Assembly: GCA_910587925.1 (NCBI GenBank)
Contig: CAJUOC010000032.1
Coordinates: 1 to 26,304 of the forward strand
DNA: 26,304 nucleotides
Reading direction: 5' to 3'
Source: an uncultured Muribaculaceae bacterium
Lineage (GTDB): Bacteria > Bacteroidota > Bacteroidia > Bacteroidales > Muribaculaceae
How positions within the stretch are numbered: position 1 is the first letter of the stretch; every line of letters begins with the position of its first letter. The translations under genes and the position numbers were made by a program. Below the pieces are notes generated by a model. It was not told the origin of the DNA. It worked only from the letters and a program-made list of their open reading frames with translations, and searched no databases. Shown here piece after piece: positions 1 through 10,474 of this stretch.

Positions 1-160
1 GTCACTGTCCGCCACTGTCCGTCACTGTCCGTCACTGTCCGCCACTGTCCGTCACAGTCCGCCACTGTCCGTCACTGTCCGTCACTGTCCGCCACTGTCC
101 GTCACTGTCCGTCACTGTCCGTCACTGTCCGTCACTGTCCGTCACTGTCCGCTCCTGTCC
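1..160. repeat. 10-bp tandem repeat array, open at the left edge
   Basis: Fifteen consecutive 10-bp units of the form G(T/C)CACTGTCC fill positions 1-150 without any gap, and a degenerate sixteenth unit (gctcctgtcc) closes the array. Variation is almost confined to the second base (T or C); unit 6 (51-60) also has A for T. The C variants sit at units 2, 5, 7 and 10, which hints at a higher-order 30-bp period. The array begins at base 1, so its full length is unknown. The unit length is not a multiple of three and it lies beyond the pfp terminator, so it is most likely noncoding. Its function is not known. Confidence 0.93.
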
Positions 161-215
161 GTCCTGTACGCGGGTTTCGTGGGTTTCGCGGTGCTGTCGA
201 GGATTTGGTGTGGGC

Positions 216-260
216 AAAAAAAGAGCCGCCCGAGCTGAATTGCTCTCCCGGGGCGGCTCT
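216..260 (-). terminator. Intrinsic terminator of the prs-pfp operon
   Basis: On the minus strand a 10-bp perfect GC-rich stem (251-260 with 222-231) encloses a loop that can form a small inner GAGC/GCTC hairpin. It is followed directly by seven T (the A run at 216-222 on the plus strand). It lies 24 bp past the pfp stop codon. This is a classic rho-independent terminator for leftward transcription. Confidence 0.88.
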
Positions 261-284
261 GCAAGCTGTGAGTCGGGATATATA

Positions 285-1934
285 TTACTTGCCCTGGTGC
301 TCGTAGCGGAGGGTGAGCGAGGGCTGGTCGCATACCTCGGCGGGGCCGAAGTACTGGATGGGACCGGGGTAGATGTAGCAGGTGTTCATGGCCCAGTCGT
401 CGCGCTGCGCGGCAAACTTGAGGAAGGGCGCGCCGTCGAGACGTACGAGTGCCTTCTGGATCACGGGCTTGTCGGCGCCGTTGCGGTGCTCGATGTTCAT
501 CATCATGGTGATGGGTATACCGCCTGCAATCCACTGCACGGAGGGCTTGGTGAGGTTGCGGATGCTCGACATGTAGCCGGTGACGCCTGCGTTTACGAGG
601 CATGCGGCGTTGAAGCCGAGTGCATAGCAGTAGTCGGCGTCGAAGTTGGAGGGATCGGCGCAGCGGCCTTCGTAGCCGAAGAAGTGGTGCAGGGCCGAGA
701 ATTTGCCGTTGAAGTTGCCTTCGGCGGCCATCACTTTGAGGCGCTCAGCCACCATCTCGCTCAGGAGTTTCTCGGTCTCGATGAGGGATACCTGCACGTT
801 GCCGTGGGGGTCGCGGTCGAGCATGAGCTGACGGGCCACGTTGGCGGGCAGCGAGGCAAGGGTGGCGGCGTTGGCTTCCGACAGGTGGCTCTTGATGAAG
901 TCCTCGAGAGCGTCGGTCGACAGGCCTGCAGTGGCCTCGGCGTTGGCTGCGAGTACGTTGTTGAGCTCGGCGATGAGCTTCTTGATGGCGGGGATAAACT
1001 CGATGAGGCCCTCGGGGATGAGCACTGTGCCGAAGTTATTGCCATACGATGCGCGGGCGGCCACGGTGTCGGCGATGGAGTTGACCACATCCTGGAGGGT
1101 CATGTCTTTGGCCTCGATTTCCTCGGAGATGATGCACACGTTGGGCTGTACCTGCAGGGCACATTCCAGGGCGATGTGGCTGGCCGAGCGGCCCATGAGC
1201 TTGATGAAGTGCCAGTATTTCTTGGCCGAGTTGCAGTCGCGCTGGATGTTGCCGATTACCTCGCTGTAGACTTTGGTGGCGGTGTCGAAGCCAAAGGAGG
1301 TCTCGATGCACTCGTTTTTGAGGTCGCCGTCGATGGTCTTGGGGCAGCCGATCACCTGCACGCCTGCGCCGATGGCCTTGTAGTACTCGGCGAGCACGGC
1401 GGCGTTGGTATTGGAGTCGTCGCCGCCGATGATTACGATGGCCTTGATGTCGAGCTCCTTGATGATTTCCAGACCCTTGTCAAACTGCTCCTTGGTCTCG
1501 AGCTTGGTGCGTCCCGAGCCGATGATGTCGAAGCCGCCGGTGTTGCGGTACTCGTCGATGATGGCTGCGGTGAGCTCGATATACTTGTGGTCGACCAGGC
1601 CGCCGGGGCCCATGAGGAAGCCGAAGAGGCGGCTGTCGCGGTGGATGCGCTTGATGCCGTCGAAGAGGCCGCTGATGACGTTATGGCCGCCGGGGGCCTG
1701 GCCGCCGGAGAGGATTACGCCCACGTTGACGGGGCGGCCTGCGGCGGGAGTGGAGTTTTTCTCAAAACGCAGCTCGGGCAGACCGTAGGTGTTGGGGAAG
1801 AGTGCCTTGATCTGAGCCTGGTCGGCGACCGACTCGGTGGGCTTACCCTCGACAGCCTTCACGGCGCCCGTAAGTACTACGGGAAGCTTGGGCTTGTAGG
1901 CCGCACGGGCCTTCTGCAGGGGACTTTTTTTCAT
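285..1934 (-). CDS. pfp: Pyrophosphate-dependent 6-phosphofructokinase
   Basis: Phosphorylates fructose 6-phosphate to fructose 1,6-bisphosphate with pyrophosphate instead of ATP, a reversible cytoplasmic glycolytic step. The 549 residues match the long PFP clade rather than the 320-residue ATP enzyme. The phosphoryl-donor loop reads GGDDSN (about residues 170-175); the Asp after GGD is the known marker for PPi rather than ATP use. PKTIDGDL (about 197-204) carries the catalytic Asp, and MGRSASH (about 246-252) binds the sugar phosphate. The start is ATG at 1934, only 15 bp after the prs stop codon, so the two genes are probably cotranscribed. A strong terminator follows. Function assignment is secure from motifs; PPi specificity is inferred from the GGDD motif. 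Confidence 0.95.
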   Translation of the reverse strand: MKKSPLQKARAAYKPKLPVVLTGAVKAVEGKPTESVADQAQIKALFPNTYGLPELRFEKNSTPAAGRPVNVGVILSGGQAPGGHNVISGLFDGIKRIHRDSRLFGFLMGPGGLVDHKYIELTAAIIDEYRNTGGFDIIGSGRTKLETKEQFDKGLEIIKELDIKAIVIIGGDDSNTNAAVLAEYYKAIGAGVQVIGCPKTIDGDLKNECIETSFGFDTATKVYSEVIGNIQRDCNSAKKYWHFIKLMGRSASHIALECALQVQPNVCIISEEIEAKDMTLQDVVNSIADTVAARASYGNNFGTVLIPEGLIEFIPAIKKLIAELNNVLAANAEATAGLSTDALEDFIKSHLSEANAATLASLPANVARQLMLDRDPHGNVQVSLIETEKLLSEMVAERLKVMAAEGNFNGKFSALHHFFGYEGRCADPSNFDADYCYALGFNAACLVNAGVTGYMSSIRNLTKPSVQWIAGGIPITMMMNIEHRNGADKPVIQKALVRLDGAPFLKFAAQRDDWAMNTCYIYPGPIQYFGPAEVCDQPSLTLRYEHQGK

Positions 1935-1949
1935 TGTATGATTGGAATA

Positions 1950-2894
1950 TTATTTAATCAGGTATTGAGAGGAAATCGACTGATTGGAGTGTACGCGGCG
2001 GATGGTGTCGGCAAAGAGACGTGCCACCGAGAGTATGGTGCATTTGGAGCACTCTTTGCCGTAGGGGATGGAGTTGGTGAATATCATCTCGCACAGGCCC
2101 GACTCATTGACGCGGTCGGTGGCGGGGTCGCTCATGATGGCGTGCGACGCCAGGGCGCGCACCGAGCGGGCGCCGTTCTCGAGCATGAGGTCGGCGGCCT
2201 TGGTGATGGTACCGGCGGTGTCGACCATGTCGTCGATGAGGATTACGTTTTTGTCGCGCACGTCGCCGATTACGGTCATGTTGGCCACGACATTGGCCTT
2301 GGCGCGCTGCTTGTGGCAGAGTACCAGGGGCACGTCGAGGTATTTGGCGTAGGAGTTGGCGCGCTTGGCACCGCCGACGTCGGGTGTGGCGATGACCATG
2401 TTGTCGAGTTTGAGCGACTGTATGTAGGGGATGAATACCGATGATGCGTAGAGGTGGTCGACAGGTACGTTGAAGAAGCCCTGTATCTGGTCGGCATGGA
2501 GGTCCATGGTGATCACGCGGTCTACGCCGGCGGCGGTGAGCAGGTCGCTCACGAGCTTGGCGGCAATCGACACGCGGGGCTTGTCCTTGCGGTCCTGGCG
2601 GGCCCAGCCGAAGTAGGGTATCACGGCGATGGTGCTCTTGGCCGATGCGCGCTTGCTGGCGTCGATCATCAGCAGCAGCTCCATGAGGTTGTCGCTGGTG
2701 GGGAAGGTGCTCTGTACCAGGTAGACTTCGCAGCCGCGTACCGACTCTTCAAACGAAACTTCAAACTCGCCGTCGGCAAAGTGCTGTATGTTCATCTTGC
2801 CGAGCTCTACGCCGAGGTCTTTGCAGATTTCCTCTGCCATGTAGCGTGAGCGGGTGCCTGAGAAAATCTTGAAAGGGGGTAATGAGGTATCCAT
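1950..2894 (-). CDS. prs: Ribose-phosphate pyrophosphokinase (PRPP synthetase)
   Basis: Makes PRPP from ribose 5-phosphate and ATP for purine, pyrimidine, histidine, tryptophan and NAD synthesis, in the cytoplasm. The 314 residues equal the usual class I length. Visible motifs are the flexible-loop segment YFGWARQDRK (94-103), the family signature starting DLHADQIQGFF (131-141) with the metal-binding His, and the PRPP-binding loop DDMVDTAGT (221-229). The ATG at 2894 is preceded by a TAnnTTTG promoter box at 2924-2931, giving a short leader. It is first in a two-gene unit with pfp, linking nucleotide precursor supply with a PPi-using glycolytic enzyme. Confidence 0.97.
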   Translation of the reverse strand: MDTSLPPFKIFSGTRSRYMAEEICKDLGVELGKMNIQHFADGEFEVSFEESVRGCEVYLVQSTFPTSDNLMELLLMIDASKRASAKSTIAVIPYFGWARQDRKDKPRVSIAAKLVSDLLTAAGVDRVITMDLHADQIQGFFNVPVDHLYASSVFIPYIQSLKLDNMVIATPDVGGAKRANSYAKYLDVPLVLCHKQRAKANVVANMTVIGDVRDKNVILIDDMVDTAGTITKAADLMLENGARSVRALASHAIMSDPATDRVNESGLCEMIFTNSIPYGKECSKCTILSVARLFADTIRRVHSNQSISSQYLIK

Positions 2895-2923
2895 TGGAAT
2901 TATTGGGGTATGAAATACGGGTG

Positions 2924-2931
2924 CAAAGGTA
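2924..2931 (-). promoter_or_regulatory. Promoter -7 box for prs-pfp
   Basis: TACCTTTG on the minus strand matches the Bacteroidota -7 consensus TAnnTTTG. It ends 29 bp before the prs start codon and abuts the stop codon of the amylase gene. No clear TTTG -33 element is seen at the expected distance, so strength is uncertain. It suggests that prs-pfp can be expressed apart from the amylase gene upstream. Confidence 0.6.
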
Positions 2932-4683
2932 CTATTTTTTCGGGAGGGAGCCGCTTTCGGAGGCGCTTTTTTTCTTGTCGGCGAGCCGGCGGGTATCGAT
3001 TTTCCAGATTACGGCGCCGTGGGCGGGCAGGGTGGTCGCAAAGGGGGCGGTGTCGCTGACGGTCTTCCCGGCGGTGTCGCCGCGCAGCAGCTCGGCGGCC
3101 GGGGCTGTGCCGGGCGTTATGCCCAGGTACTCAAATGCGTGGGAGGGGATGTTGATGGCTACGTCGGCGGCCCGGTCGTCGAAATTCACAGCTATCACCA
3201 GCAGGTCGTCGCCGTGGTGGCGCAGGTATGCGTAGTGGCGGTGGGGGTTGAGGCGGGGATTGTCGTAGTTGACATACATCAGGTCGAAAAACCGCCCTTG
3301 CGAGATGGCCGGCTCGCTGTTGCACAGGCGCAGCACCCGGCCGTACATAGCCCGCAGGGCGGCCTCGGCCTCGGTCAGGGGGCCGTCGCAGCGGCCGCGG
3401 TTGAGCCAGCGGCGCAGGGTGGCGATGCTCCAGTAGTCAAATATGGTGGTGCGTCCGTCGCGGCCGCTGTAGCCCTCGGCGTCGGTGCCGGGCTCGCCCA
3501 GCTCCTGGCCGGCGTAGAGCATGAAGGGGCCGGTGCCGATGGTGGCGCTCACCACCAGCGACGGCTCTACGCGCGCGGCGTCGCCCGCATACTGGGGCGA
3601 GGCAAAGCGCTGCTCGTCGTGATTCTCGAGGAAGTTGAGCATATGGCTCTCGATGCCGTCGACGGTCTGCCAGCACGAGGTGAGTGTGGCGGCCGAGTGG
3701 CTGGCGGTCTCGATGGCGCGCAGGCTGTCGTAGAGGTTTACCTTGTCGTAGAGGTAGTCAAATCCGGCCGAGAAGATGTAGGGGCGGTACAGGCCCACCT
3801 CATATATCTCGGCGATGAAGATGATGCCCGGGTCGATGGCCTTTACCTGCGGGATGGCCCAGCGCCAGAAGTCGATGGGCACCATGTGGGCCATGTCGCA
3901 GCGGAAGCCGTCGACGCCTTTCGATGCCCAGTAGCGCAGTATGTGGAGCATCTTGAGCCAGGTGGGGGGCACGGGGTCGTAGTGGCGCGAGCCGTCGCCG
4001 GGGTCGTAGCCGTAGTTGAGCTTTACGGTGTCGTACCAGTCGTACTTGCCGGGGAAGGCGGTGTAGCAGTCGTTGCCCGAGGCGCGCGCCGGAAATTCCA
4101 CATAGGCGCCCTCGCCGCTGCCCAGGTCGACGCCTGTGGGCGAGAATTGCTGGCGGGTGATGTAGTAGAAATTGTTGCGCGGCGAGAAAAACATCTCGCG
4201 GTCGTCGCCCTGGCCGAGGTCTTCGACCGAGGCGGGAGCGGCGTCGGAGTGGTACTCGCGGGCGACGTGATTGGGCACGAAGTCGATTATCACCTTGAGC
4301 CCGGCGCGGTGGGTGCGGGCCACCAGCCGCTCAAACTCGGCCACGCGGGCGGGCACGTCGACGGCCAGGTCGGGGTCGATGTCGTAGTAGTCGGTGATGG
4401 CGTAGGGGCTGCCGGCCTTGCCCTTGATGATGTGGGGATTGTGGCGCGGTATGCCGTAGGCGGTGTAGTCGGCGGTATGGGCGTGCTTTATCACGCCGGT
4501 GTACCAGACGTGGGTGGCGCCGAGCTCGCGTATATTGCGCAGTATGGTGGGGTTGATGCCGTTGAGCTTGCCCGAGCCGTTTTGCTCGATGGTGCCGTCG
4601 GGCACGGGGTCGGGTGTATAGTTGGCGAACAGTCGGGGCAGAAGCTGGTAGATTACCGGTTTGAGCGCGTTGTTCTTTTCCAT
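2932..4683 (-). CDS. GH13 alpha-amylase family glycosidase, cytoplasmic
   Basis: A glycoside hydrolase family 13 enzyme expected to cleave or transfer alpha-1,4-glucans. All four conserved regions are visible in 583 residues: region I DFVPNH (134-139), region II GFRCDMAH (259-266, nucleophile Asp263), region III IAEIYE (290-295, acid/base Glu292 in AE) and region IV NHDEQ (354-358, Asp356). A beta-rich C-terminal domain follows (about 490-570) and the tail is Lys/Ser rich. There is no signal peptide, so an internal glycogen or maltodextrin role is more likely than starch capture. I chose the ATG at 4683: an in-frame ATG at 4752 would add 23 unrelated residues and overlap the patatin gene. The gap to the patatin stop is 35 bp, so they may be cotranscribed. 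Exact substrate cannot be read from sequence. Confidence 0.88.
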   Translation of the reverse strand: MEKNNALKPVIYQLLPRLFANYTPDPVPDGTIEQNGSGKLNGINPTILRNIRELGATHVWYTGVIKHAHTADYTAYGIPRHNPHIIKGKAGSPYAITDYYDIDPDLAVDVPARVAEFERLVARTHRAGLKVIIDFVPNHVAREYHSDAAPASVEDLGQGDDREMFFSPRNNFYYITRQQFSPTGVDLGSGEGAYVEFPARASGNDCYTAFPGKYDWYDTVKLNYGYDPGDGSRHYDPVPPTWLKMLHILRYWASKGVDGFRCDMAHMVPIDFWRWAIPQVKAIDPGIIFIAEIYEVGLYRPYIFSAGFDYLYDKVNLYDSLRAIETASHSAATLTSCWQTVDGIESHMLNFLENHDEQRFASPQYAGDAARVEPSLVVSATIGTGPFMLYAGQELGEPGTDAEGYSGRDGRTTIFDYWSIATLRRWLNRGRCDGPLTEAEAALRAMYGRVLRLCNSEPAISQGRFFDLMYVNYDNPRLNPHRHYAYLRHHGDDLLVIAVNFDDRAADVAINIPSHAFEYLGITPGTAPAAELLRGDTAGKTVSDTAPFATTLPAHGAVIWKIDTRRLADKKKSASESGSLPKK

Positions 4684-4718
4684 TGTGCAGATGTGATGAT
4701 TGTGTGATGTCTGATGGT

Positions 4719-5543
4719 TTATTTTGCCGGCGTCGGGGCGAGGCCCTTCCATAGGCCGGCCTCCCGCAGGGCGCGGCGGGTGTGTATGTATCCGCTCATG
4801 AATACCTTGTCGCGCATCGACAGGTCAAAGGTGCGGCAGGCCGCTATCTCGGGAGTCTCGACCGATATGTCGCACAGCTCCATGTCGGTCTTCTGATTGG
4901 CCTTGGCCATGAGATTGTATGTGCGCATGGCCACGCCCATGATTGAGTCTGCCTTGGCGCGAGGGGCCAGGGGGCTCACGTTGACGCCGATGAGGGTGCG
5001 GCACAGCGGGCGTATGATCCACGCGGGGTGGTTGCGCAGCACGCCGCCGTCGACGTAGTGGGTGCCGTCTATCTTGACCGGCCTGAATACGATGGGTATC
5101 GAGCACGACGCCACCACCCGCTCTACCAGCTCGCCGCGGTCAAATACCGCGGGCACGCCGCGGTCGAAGTCGGTCGCGCCTATATACAAAGGTATGGGCA
5201 GGTCTTCGATACGGCGGTAGGGGGCGAGATTGTGGCGCAGGAAGTTGCGGAAGCCGTCGACGGCAAAGATGCCGCCGCCGGCGGGGCGGAATTTCACAAA
5301 GTCGGTAAACCCGCGGTCGTCGAAAAGCTCGACGATACGCATCGGCGGCACTCCGGCCGCATACAGCGCGCCGGCCACGCTGCCGGCACTCACGCCCGCG
5401 ATGACGTCGGGGCGAAATCCCGCCTCCTCGATGGCGGCCAGGGCGCCGGCGTGGGCTATGCCGCGCGCGCCGCCGCCGCTCAGGGCCACCCCGATGCTGT
5501 AGGGGGGATTGTCTGGAGCGCTTTGTGGGTCGTTTATTGCCAT
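4719..5543 (-). CDS. Patatin-like phospholipase
   Basis: A patatin/RssA-like serine acyl hydrolase of 274 residues. It has the oxyanion-hole motif GGGARG (23-28), the nucleophile elbow GVSAG (50-54, Ser52) and the catalytic-dyad Asp in VDGG (Asp165). No signal peptide or membrane segment is evident, so it probably acts in the cytosol or at the inner membrane face on phospholipid or lysophospholipid acyl chains. I chose the ATG at 5543; an ATG at 5561 would lie upstream of the -7 box (5551-5558) and so would not be in the transcript. With the chosen start the leader is only a few bases or none. First gene of the leftward run; the amylase gene follows after 35 bp. Confidence 0.88.
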   Translation of the reverse strand: MAINDPQSAPDNPPYSIGVALSGGGARGIAHAGALAAIEEAGFRPDVIAGVSAGSVAGALYAAGVPPMRIVELFDDRGFTDFVKFRPAGGGIFAVDGFRNFLRHNLAPYRRIEDLPIPLYIGATDFDRGVPAVFDRGELVERVVASCSIPIVFRPVKIDGTHYVDGGVLRNHPAWIIRPLCRTLIGVNVSPLAPRAKADSIMGVAMRTYNLMAKANQKTDMELCDISVETPEIAACRTFDLSMRDKVFMSGYIHTRRALREAGLWKGLAPTPAK

Positions 5544-5550
5544 ATCTGTG

Positions 5551-5558
5551 CAAAGGTA
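5551..5558 (-). promoter_or_regulatory. Promoter -7 box for the patatin gene
   Basis: TACCTTTG on the minus strand, matching TAnnTTTG, ends 7 bp before the ATG at 5543. A transcript starting at the usual distance would be leaderless or nearly so. A 10-bp perfect palindrome GGGAATTCCC (5570-5579) lies just upstream of the box, between the two divergent promoters, and could be an operator. Confidence 0.6.
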
Positions 5559-5603
5559 CATATTTTCGCGGGAATTCCCCGCCGCATTTATTTTTAATTT
5601 TTG

Positions 5604-5611
5604 TACCTTTG
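5604..5611 (+). promoter_or_regulatory. Promoter -7 box for valS
   Basis: TACCTTTG on the plus strand, 21 bp before the valS ATG, in an AT-rich stretch. It stands back to back with the patatin promoter, so the 89-bp spacer 5544-5632 is a divergent promoter region. No good -33 TTTG was found. Confidence 0.65.
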
Positions 5612-5632
5612 CACAAAAATTTTTTAGACGAC

Positions 5633-8332
<2,700 letters not shown>

Positions 8333-8345
8333 CAGACAGTGTGCC

Positions 8346-9269
8346 ATGACAGCCTACAAGCCATCTGACCGCCTGCGCGACATGCTCGCCGACAATGCCC
8401 TGCTGCTGCCGGCCCTGAGCCGCTTCGGCATATCGCTGGGCTTCGGCGGCGCGTCGGTGGCCGAGGTGTGCGCGGCACACGGTGTGCACTGTCCCACGCT
8501 GCTGGCGGTGGTCAACTTCATCAGCGGCCGCGCGTTTACGCCCGACGATGTGTCGGCCGGCGCCCTCACGGCTTATCTGCGCAGCGCCCACCGCTACTTT
8601 ATCGAATATGTACTGCCCGGCCTGCGCCGACGTCTCATAGAGGCTGTCAGCGCAGGCTCGCGCAGCGACATATCCATCGCGCTTCTGCGCTTTTTCGACC
8701 AATATGCCGCCGAGGTGCGCGCCCATATGGAGTATGAGGAAAAGACCGTCTTTGTACACGTCGACAGCCTCATCGCGGGCACGGGCGGCGACGGCGAGTT
8801 TGCCATCAGCGACTTCCGCAACCATCACAAGCCCATCTCGCGCCAGCTCAAGGAACTCAAGGAGCTGCTCATCTGCCATTTCACCGCAGAGCCGTCGCAG
8901 GTGGATACGCTCAACTCACTGCTCTTCGACCTGGTGATGTGTGAGCGCGACATCACGATGCACTGCCGGGTGGAAGACGACCTGTTTATCCCCGCCGTGG
9001 AGCGCCTTGAGCGCAGCGGAGCCCGCCGCGGCGACTTGCCCGCGGGCGATACCGCCGCGCTGGCCGACAACGGCGACATCGTGCTCACAGCCCGCGAGCG
9101 CGACATCATACGCCTCATCGCGGCCGGTAAATCAAACAAGGAGATTGCTGACGAACTCTTCCTCTCGGTACACACCGTGGCCACCCACCGCCGCAATATC
9201 TGCGCCAAACTCGACATCCATTCCGCCGCCGGTATCGCCGTATACGCCCTCATGCACGGTATAGCGTGA
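8346..9269 (+). CDS. Hemerythrin-like di-iron (RIC/YtfE-like) sensor with LuxR-type HTH
   Basis: A 307-residue fusion. Residues 1-60 resemble the ScdA_N (DUF542) domain of RIC/YtfE proteins. Residues 75-220 form a hemerythrin-like four-helix domain, and 245-305 a LuxR/GerE helix-turn-helix (LTARERDIIRLIAAGKSNKE then the TVATHRRNI recognition helix). Candidate iron ligands are His82, His128, Glu132, His160 or His161, His206 and Glu210, a pattern very close to YtfE (His84, His129, Glu133, His160, His204, Glu208, from memory). From family knowledge such di-iron sites respond to oxygen, NO or iron status; here the HTH suggests direct transcription control. It follows valS by 13 bp and is convergent with the sigma-factor operon. 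Targets are unknown. Confidence 0.85.
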   Translation: MTAYKPSDRLRDMLADNALLLPALSRFGISLGFGGASVAEVCAAHGVHCPTLLAVVNFISGRAFTPDDVSAGALTAYLRSAHRYFIEYVLPGLRRRLIEAVSAGSRSDISIALLRFFDQYAAEVRAHMEYEEKTVFVHVDSLIAGTGGDGEFAISDFRNHHKPISRQLKELKELLICHFTAEPSQVDTLNSLLFDLVMCERDITMHCRVEDDLFIPAVERLERSGARRGDLPAGDTAALADNGDIVLTARERDIIRLIAAGKSNKEIADELFLSVHTVATHRRNICAKLDIHSAAGIAVYALMHGIA

Positions 9270-9295
9270 GCCCCCCACGGGGGAGAGTAGGGGGC
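9270..9295. terminator. GC hairpin between convergent genes
   Basis: GCCCCC (9270-9275) can pair with GGGGGC (9290-9295) across a 14-base loop, in the 28-bp gap between the LuxR-type regulator (plus) and the sigma-linked membrane protein (minus). There is no T run on either side, so a terminator role is only a guess. Confidence 0.35.
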
Positions 9296-9297
9296 GT

Positions 9298-9879
9298 CTA
9301 CTCGTGCAGCGACTCCACCAGCCGCCGTGCCATCCTCGACATACGCACAGCCCGCGGTATACCCACGGCCAGTCCCGCCGCCAGCCCGACGACCATGGCC
9401 AGCAGCATGTCGCTGCCATATGCCCCGATCAGGCTCACAGCCAGCGCCGCCAGCACCGCGGCTCCGCCGATGATGCCTCCGATGCGTATCTGGCGCTGGC
9501 GCAGCCGTATCATCACGGCGCGGCGCAGGGCCTCGGCCACGGGCATCTCTGCCAGCGGCATCTCAGATGTATAGTCGGCCAGCAGGCGGTTGAGGATGCT
9601 CATCACCAGCCCGAATACCGCGTAGATCACACATATCCATATATTCAGCTCAAGTACCGCATACAGCATATATGCCAGCGGTATCATCAGCAGGCCGGCA
9701 ATCGCCGTGCGCCGCTGCCGCCGCGCCAGGCGGTATTGCAGCGGGGCCGTATTGCCGCGGGCGATGCTGTCGGCGGCGCGCGATGCCGCCGAGTCGAGGC
9801 TGTCTTGGTCGACCCTCATGCCTTGCCATGCGCGGCGTATGGCATCGAGGCCGTCGGGGGTATTGTTGCGGTCATTCAT
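9298..9879 (-). CDS. Four-helix membrane protein coupled to an ECF sigma factor
   Basis: 193 residues of unrecognised family. A hydrophilic N-terminal part of about 55 residues, rich in Arg and Asp, precedes four predicted membrane helices (about 59-74, 78-98, 132-152, 156-176) in two pairs separated by a charged loop with Met/Glu/Arg (103-131). The start ATG at 9879 overlaps the stop codon of the sigma factor as ATGA, so translation is coupled; an in-frame ATG at 9993 lies inside the sigma gene and was not used. The position just after an ECF sigma gene suggests an anti-sigma or sigma-modulating protein, but no known anti-sigma domain is recognisable. It could equally be a membrane effector. 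Confidence 0.8.
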   Translation of the reverse strand: MNDRNNTPDGLDAIRRAWQGMRVDQDSLDSAASRAADSIARGNTAPLQYRLARRQRRTAIAGLLMIPLAYMLYAVLELNIWICVIYAVFGLVMSILNRLLADYTSEMPLAEMPVAEALRRAVMIRLRQRQIRIGGIIGGAAVLAALAVSLIGAYGSDMLLAMVVGLAAGLAVGIPRAVRMSRMARRLVESLHE

Positions 9880-10376
9880 AGGTGTGCGAGTTTGGTGAGT
9901 TTCTCTCTGATGCGGTGCAGGCGCGTGGCCACATTGGCCCGCGATATACCCGTGATGTCGGCGATCTCGCCGTATGGCTTCTCGTCGAGCCACAGCATGA
10001 GCAGCGCCTTGTCAAAAGGCTCCAGCAGCGAGATGAGCCGGTACAGCTCGCGTATCTCCTCGACGGAGCCTTGCTCGGCTGCAATCTCAGGGCAGGAGTC
10101 GAGCCCGACCGCGCCGTCGACATGGCGGCGGTTGCGCCGGTGCCAGGTGATACAGGTGTTGATGGCCAGGCGGTATATCCAGGTCGACACTTTCGCCGCC
10201 CCGGCATACGAGTCCATGCCGCTCCAGAGATTGAGCATCACTTCCTGATACAGGTCGGCAAAGGGCGCCGACGGCGAGGCATACACCGAGCATACCTTGG
10301 CGATGACCACCTTGTGGCGGTCGGCCAGCTCGAGAAAGCGCTCGCGGCGCGTCGGATTGCCTTTGCTTGTGTGCAT
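9876..10376 (-). CDS. ECF-type RNA polymerase sigma factor
   Basis: Sigma-70 family, extracytoplasmic-function class, 166 residues from the chosen start. Region 2 is recognisable in ADLYQEVMLNLW followed by STWIYRLAINTC, and region 4 in the C-terminal HTH (EKPYGEIADITGISRANVAT). The region 3 gap is short, as in ECF factors. The start is uncertain: ATG codons at 10376, 10382 and 10391 are in frame. I chose 10376 because the -7 box at 10401-10408 would put the transcript start near 10394, and because related Bacteroidota ECF proteins begin shortly before the FLELADRHK-like segment. The next gene is coupled through ATGA and may control this sigma factor. Confidence 0.9.
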   Translation of the reverse strand: MHTSKGNPTRRERFLELADRHKVVIAKVCSVYASPSAPFADLYQEVMLNLWSGMDSYAGAAKVSTWIYRLAINTCITWHRRNRRHVDGAVGLDSCPEIAAEQGSVEEIRELYRLISLLEPFDKALLMLWLDEKPYGEIADITGISRANVATRLHRIREKLTKLAHL

Positions 10377-10400
10377 ACACATATGACGCATGTTATTGCA

Positions 10401-10408
10401 CAAAATTA
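10401..10408 (-). promoter_or_regulatory. Promoter -7 box for the sigma-factor operon
   Basis: TAATTTTG on the minus strand matches TAnnTTTG, in an AT-rich stretch 24 bp before the chosen start codon. No -33 TTTG is found at 19-20 bp. An autoregulated ECF-type promoter cannot be judged from one site. Confidence 0.45.
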
Positions 10409-10474
10409 CATGACACAACTACAAATTTTTGTAAAAAAACATTAAACCCGCGCCGTCTCCCACGCTTTTTGTCG

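Noticed and set aside
1..160. CRISPR array
   Set aside because: The units are contiguous 10-mers with no spacers, and no cas gene is present.
1036..1311. Possible second gene inside pfp
   Set aside because: An out-of-frame translation within a fully intact pfp gene, with no start context or family.
210..2444. A very long open frame on the plus strand opposite pfp and prs
   Set aside because: It lies antisense to two genes with clear catalytic motifs, has no recognisable domain, and exists because high-GC codons leave few stops on the other strand. Similar antisense frames opposite the amylase, valS, U32 and holB genes were dropped for the same reason.
4684..4752. N-terminal extension of the amylase from ATG 4752
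   Set aside because: It would overlap the patatin gene and adds residues unlike a GH13 N-terminus.
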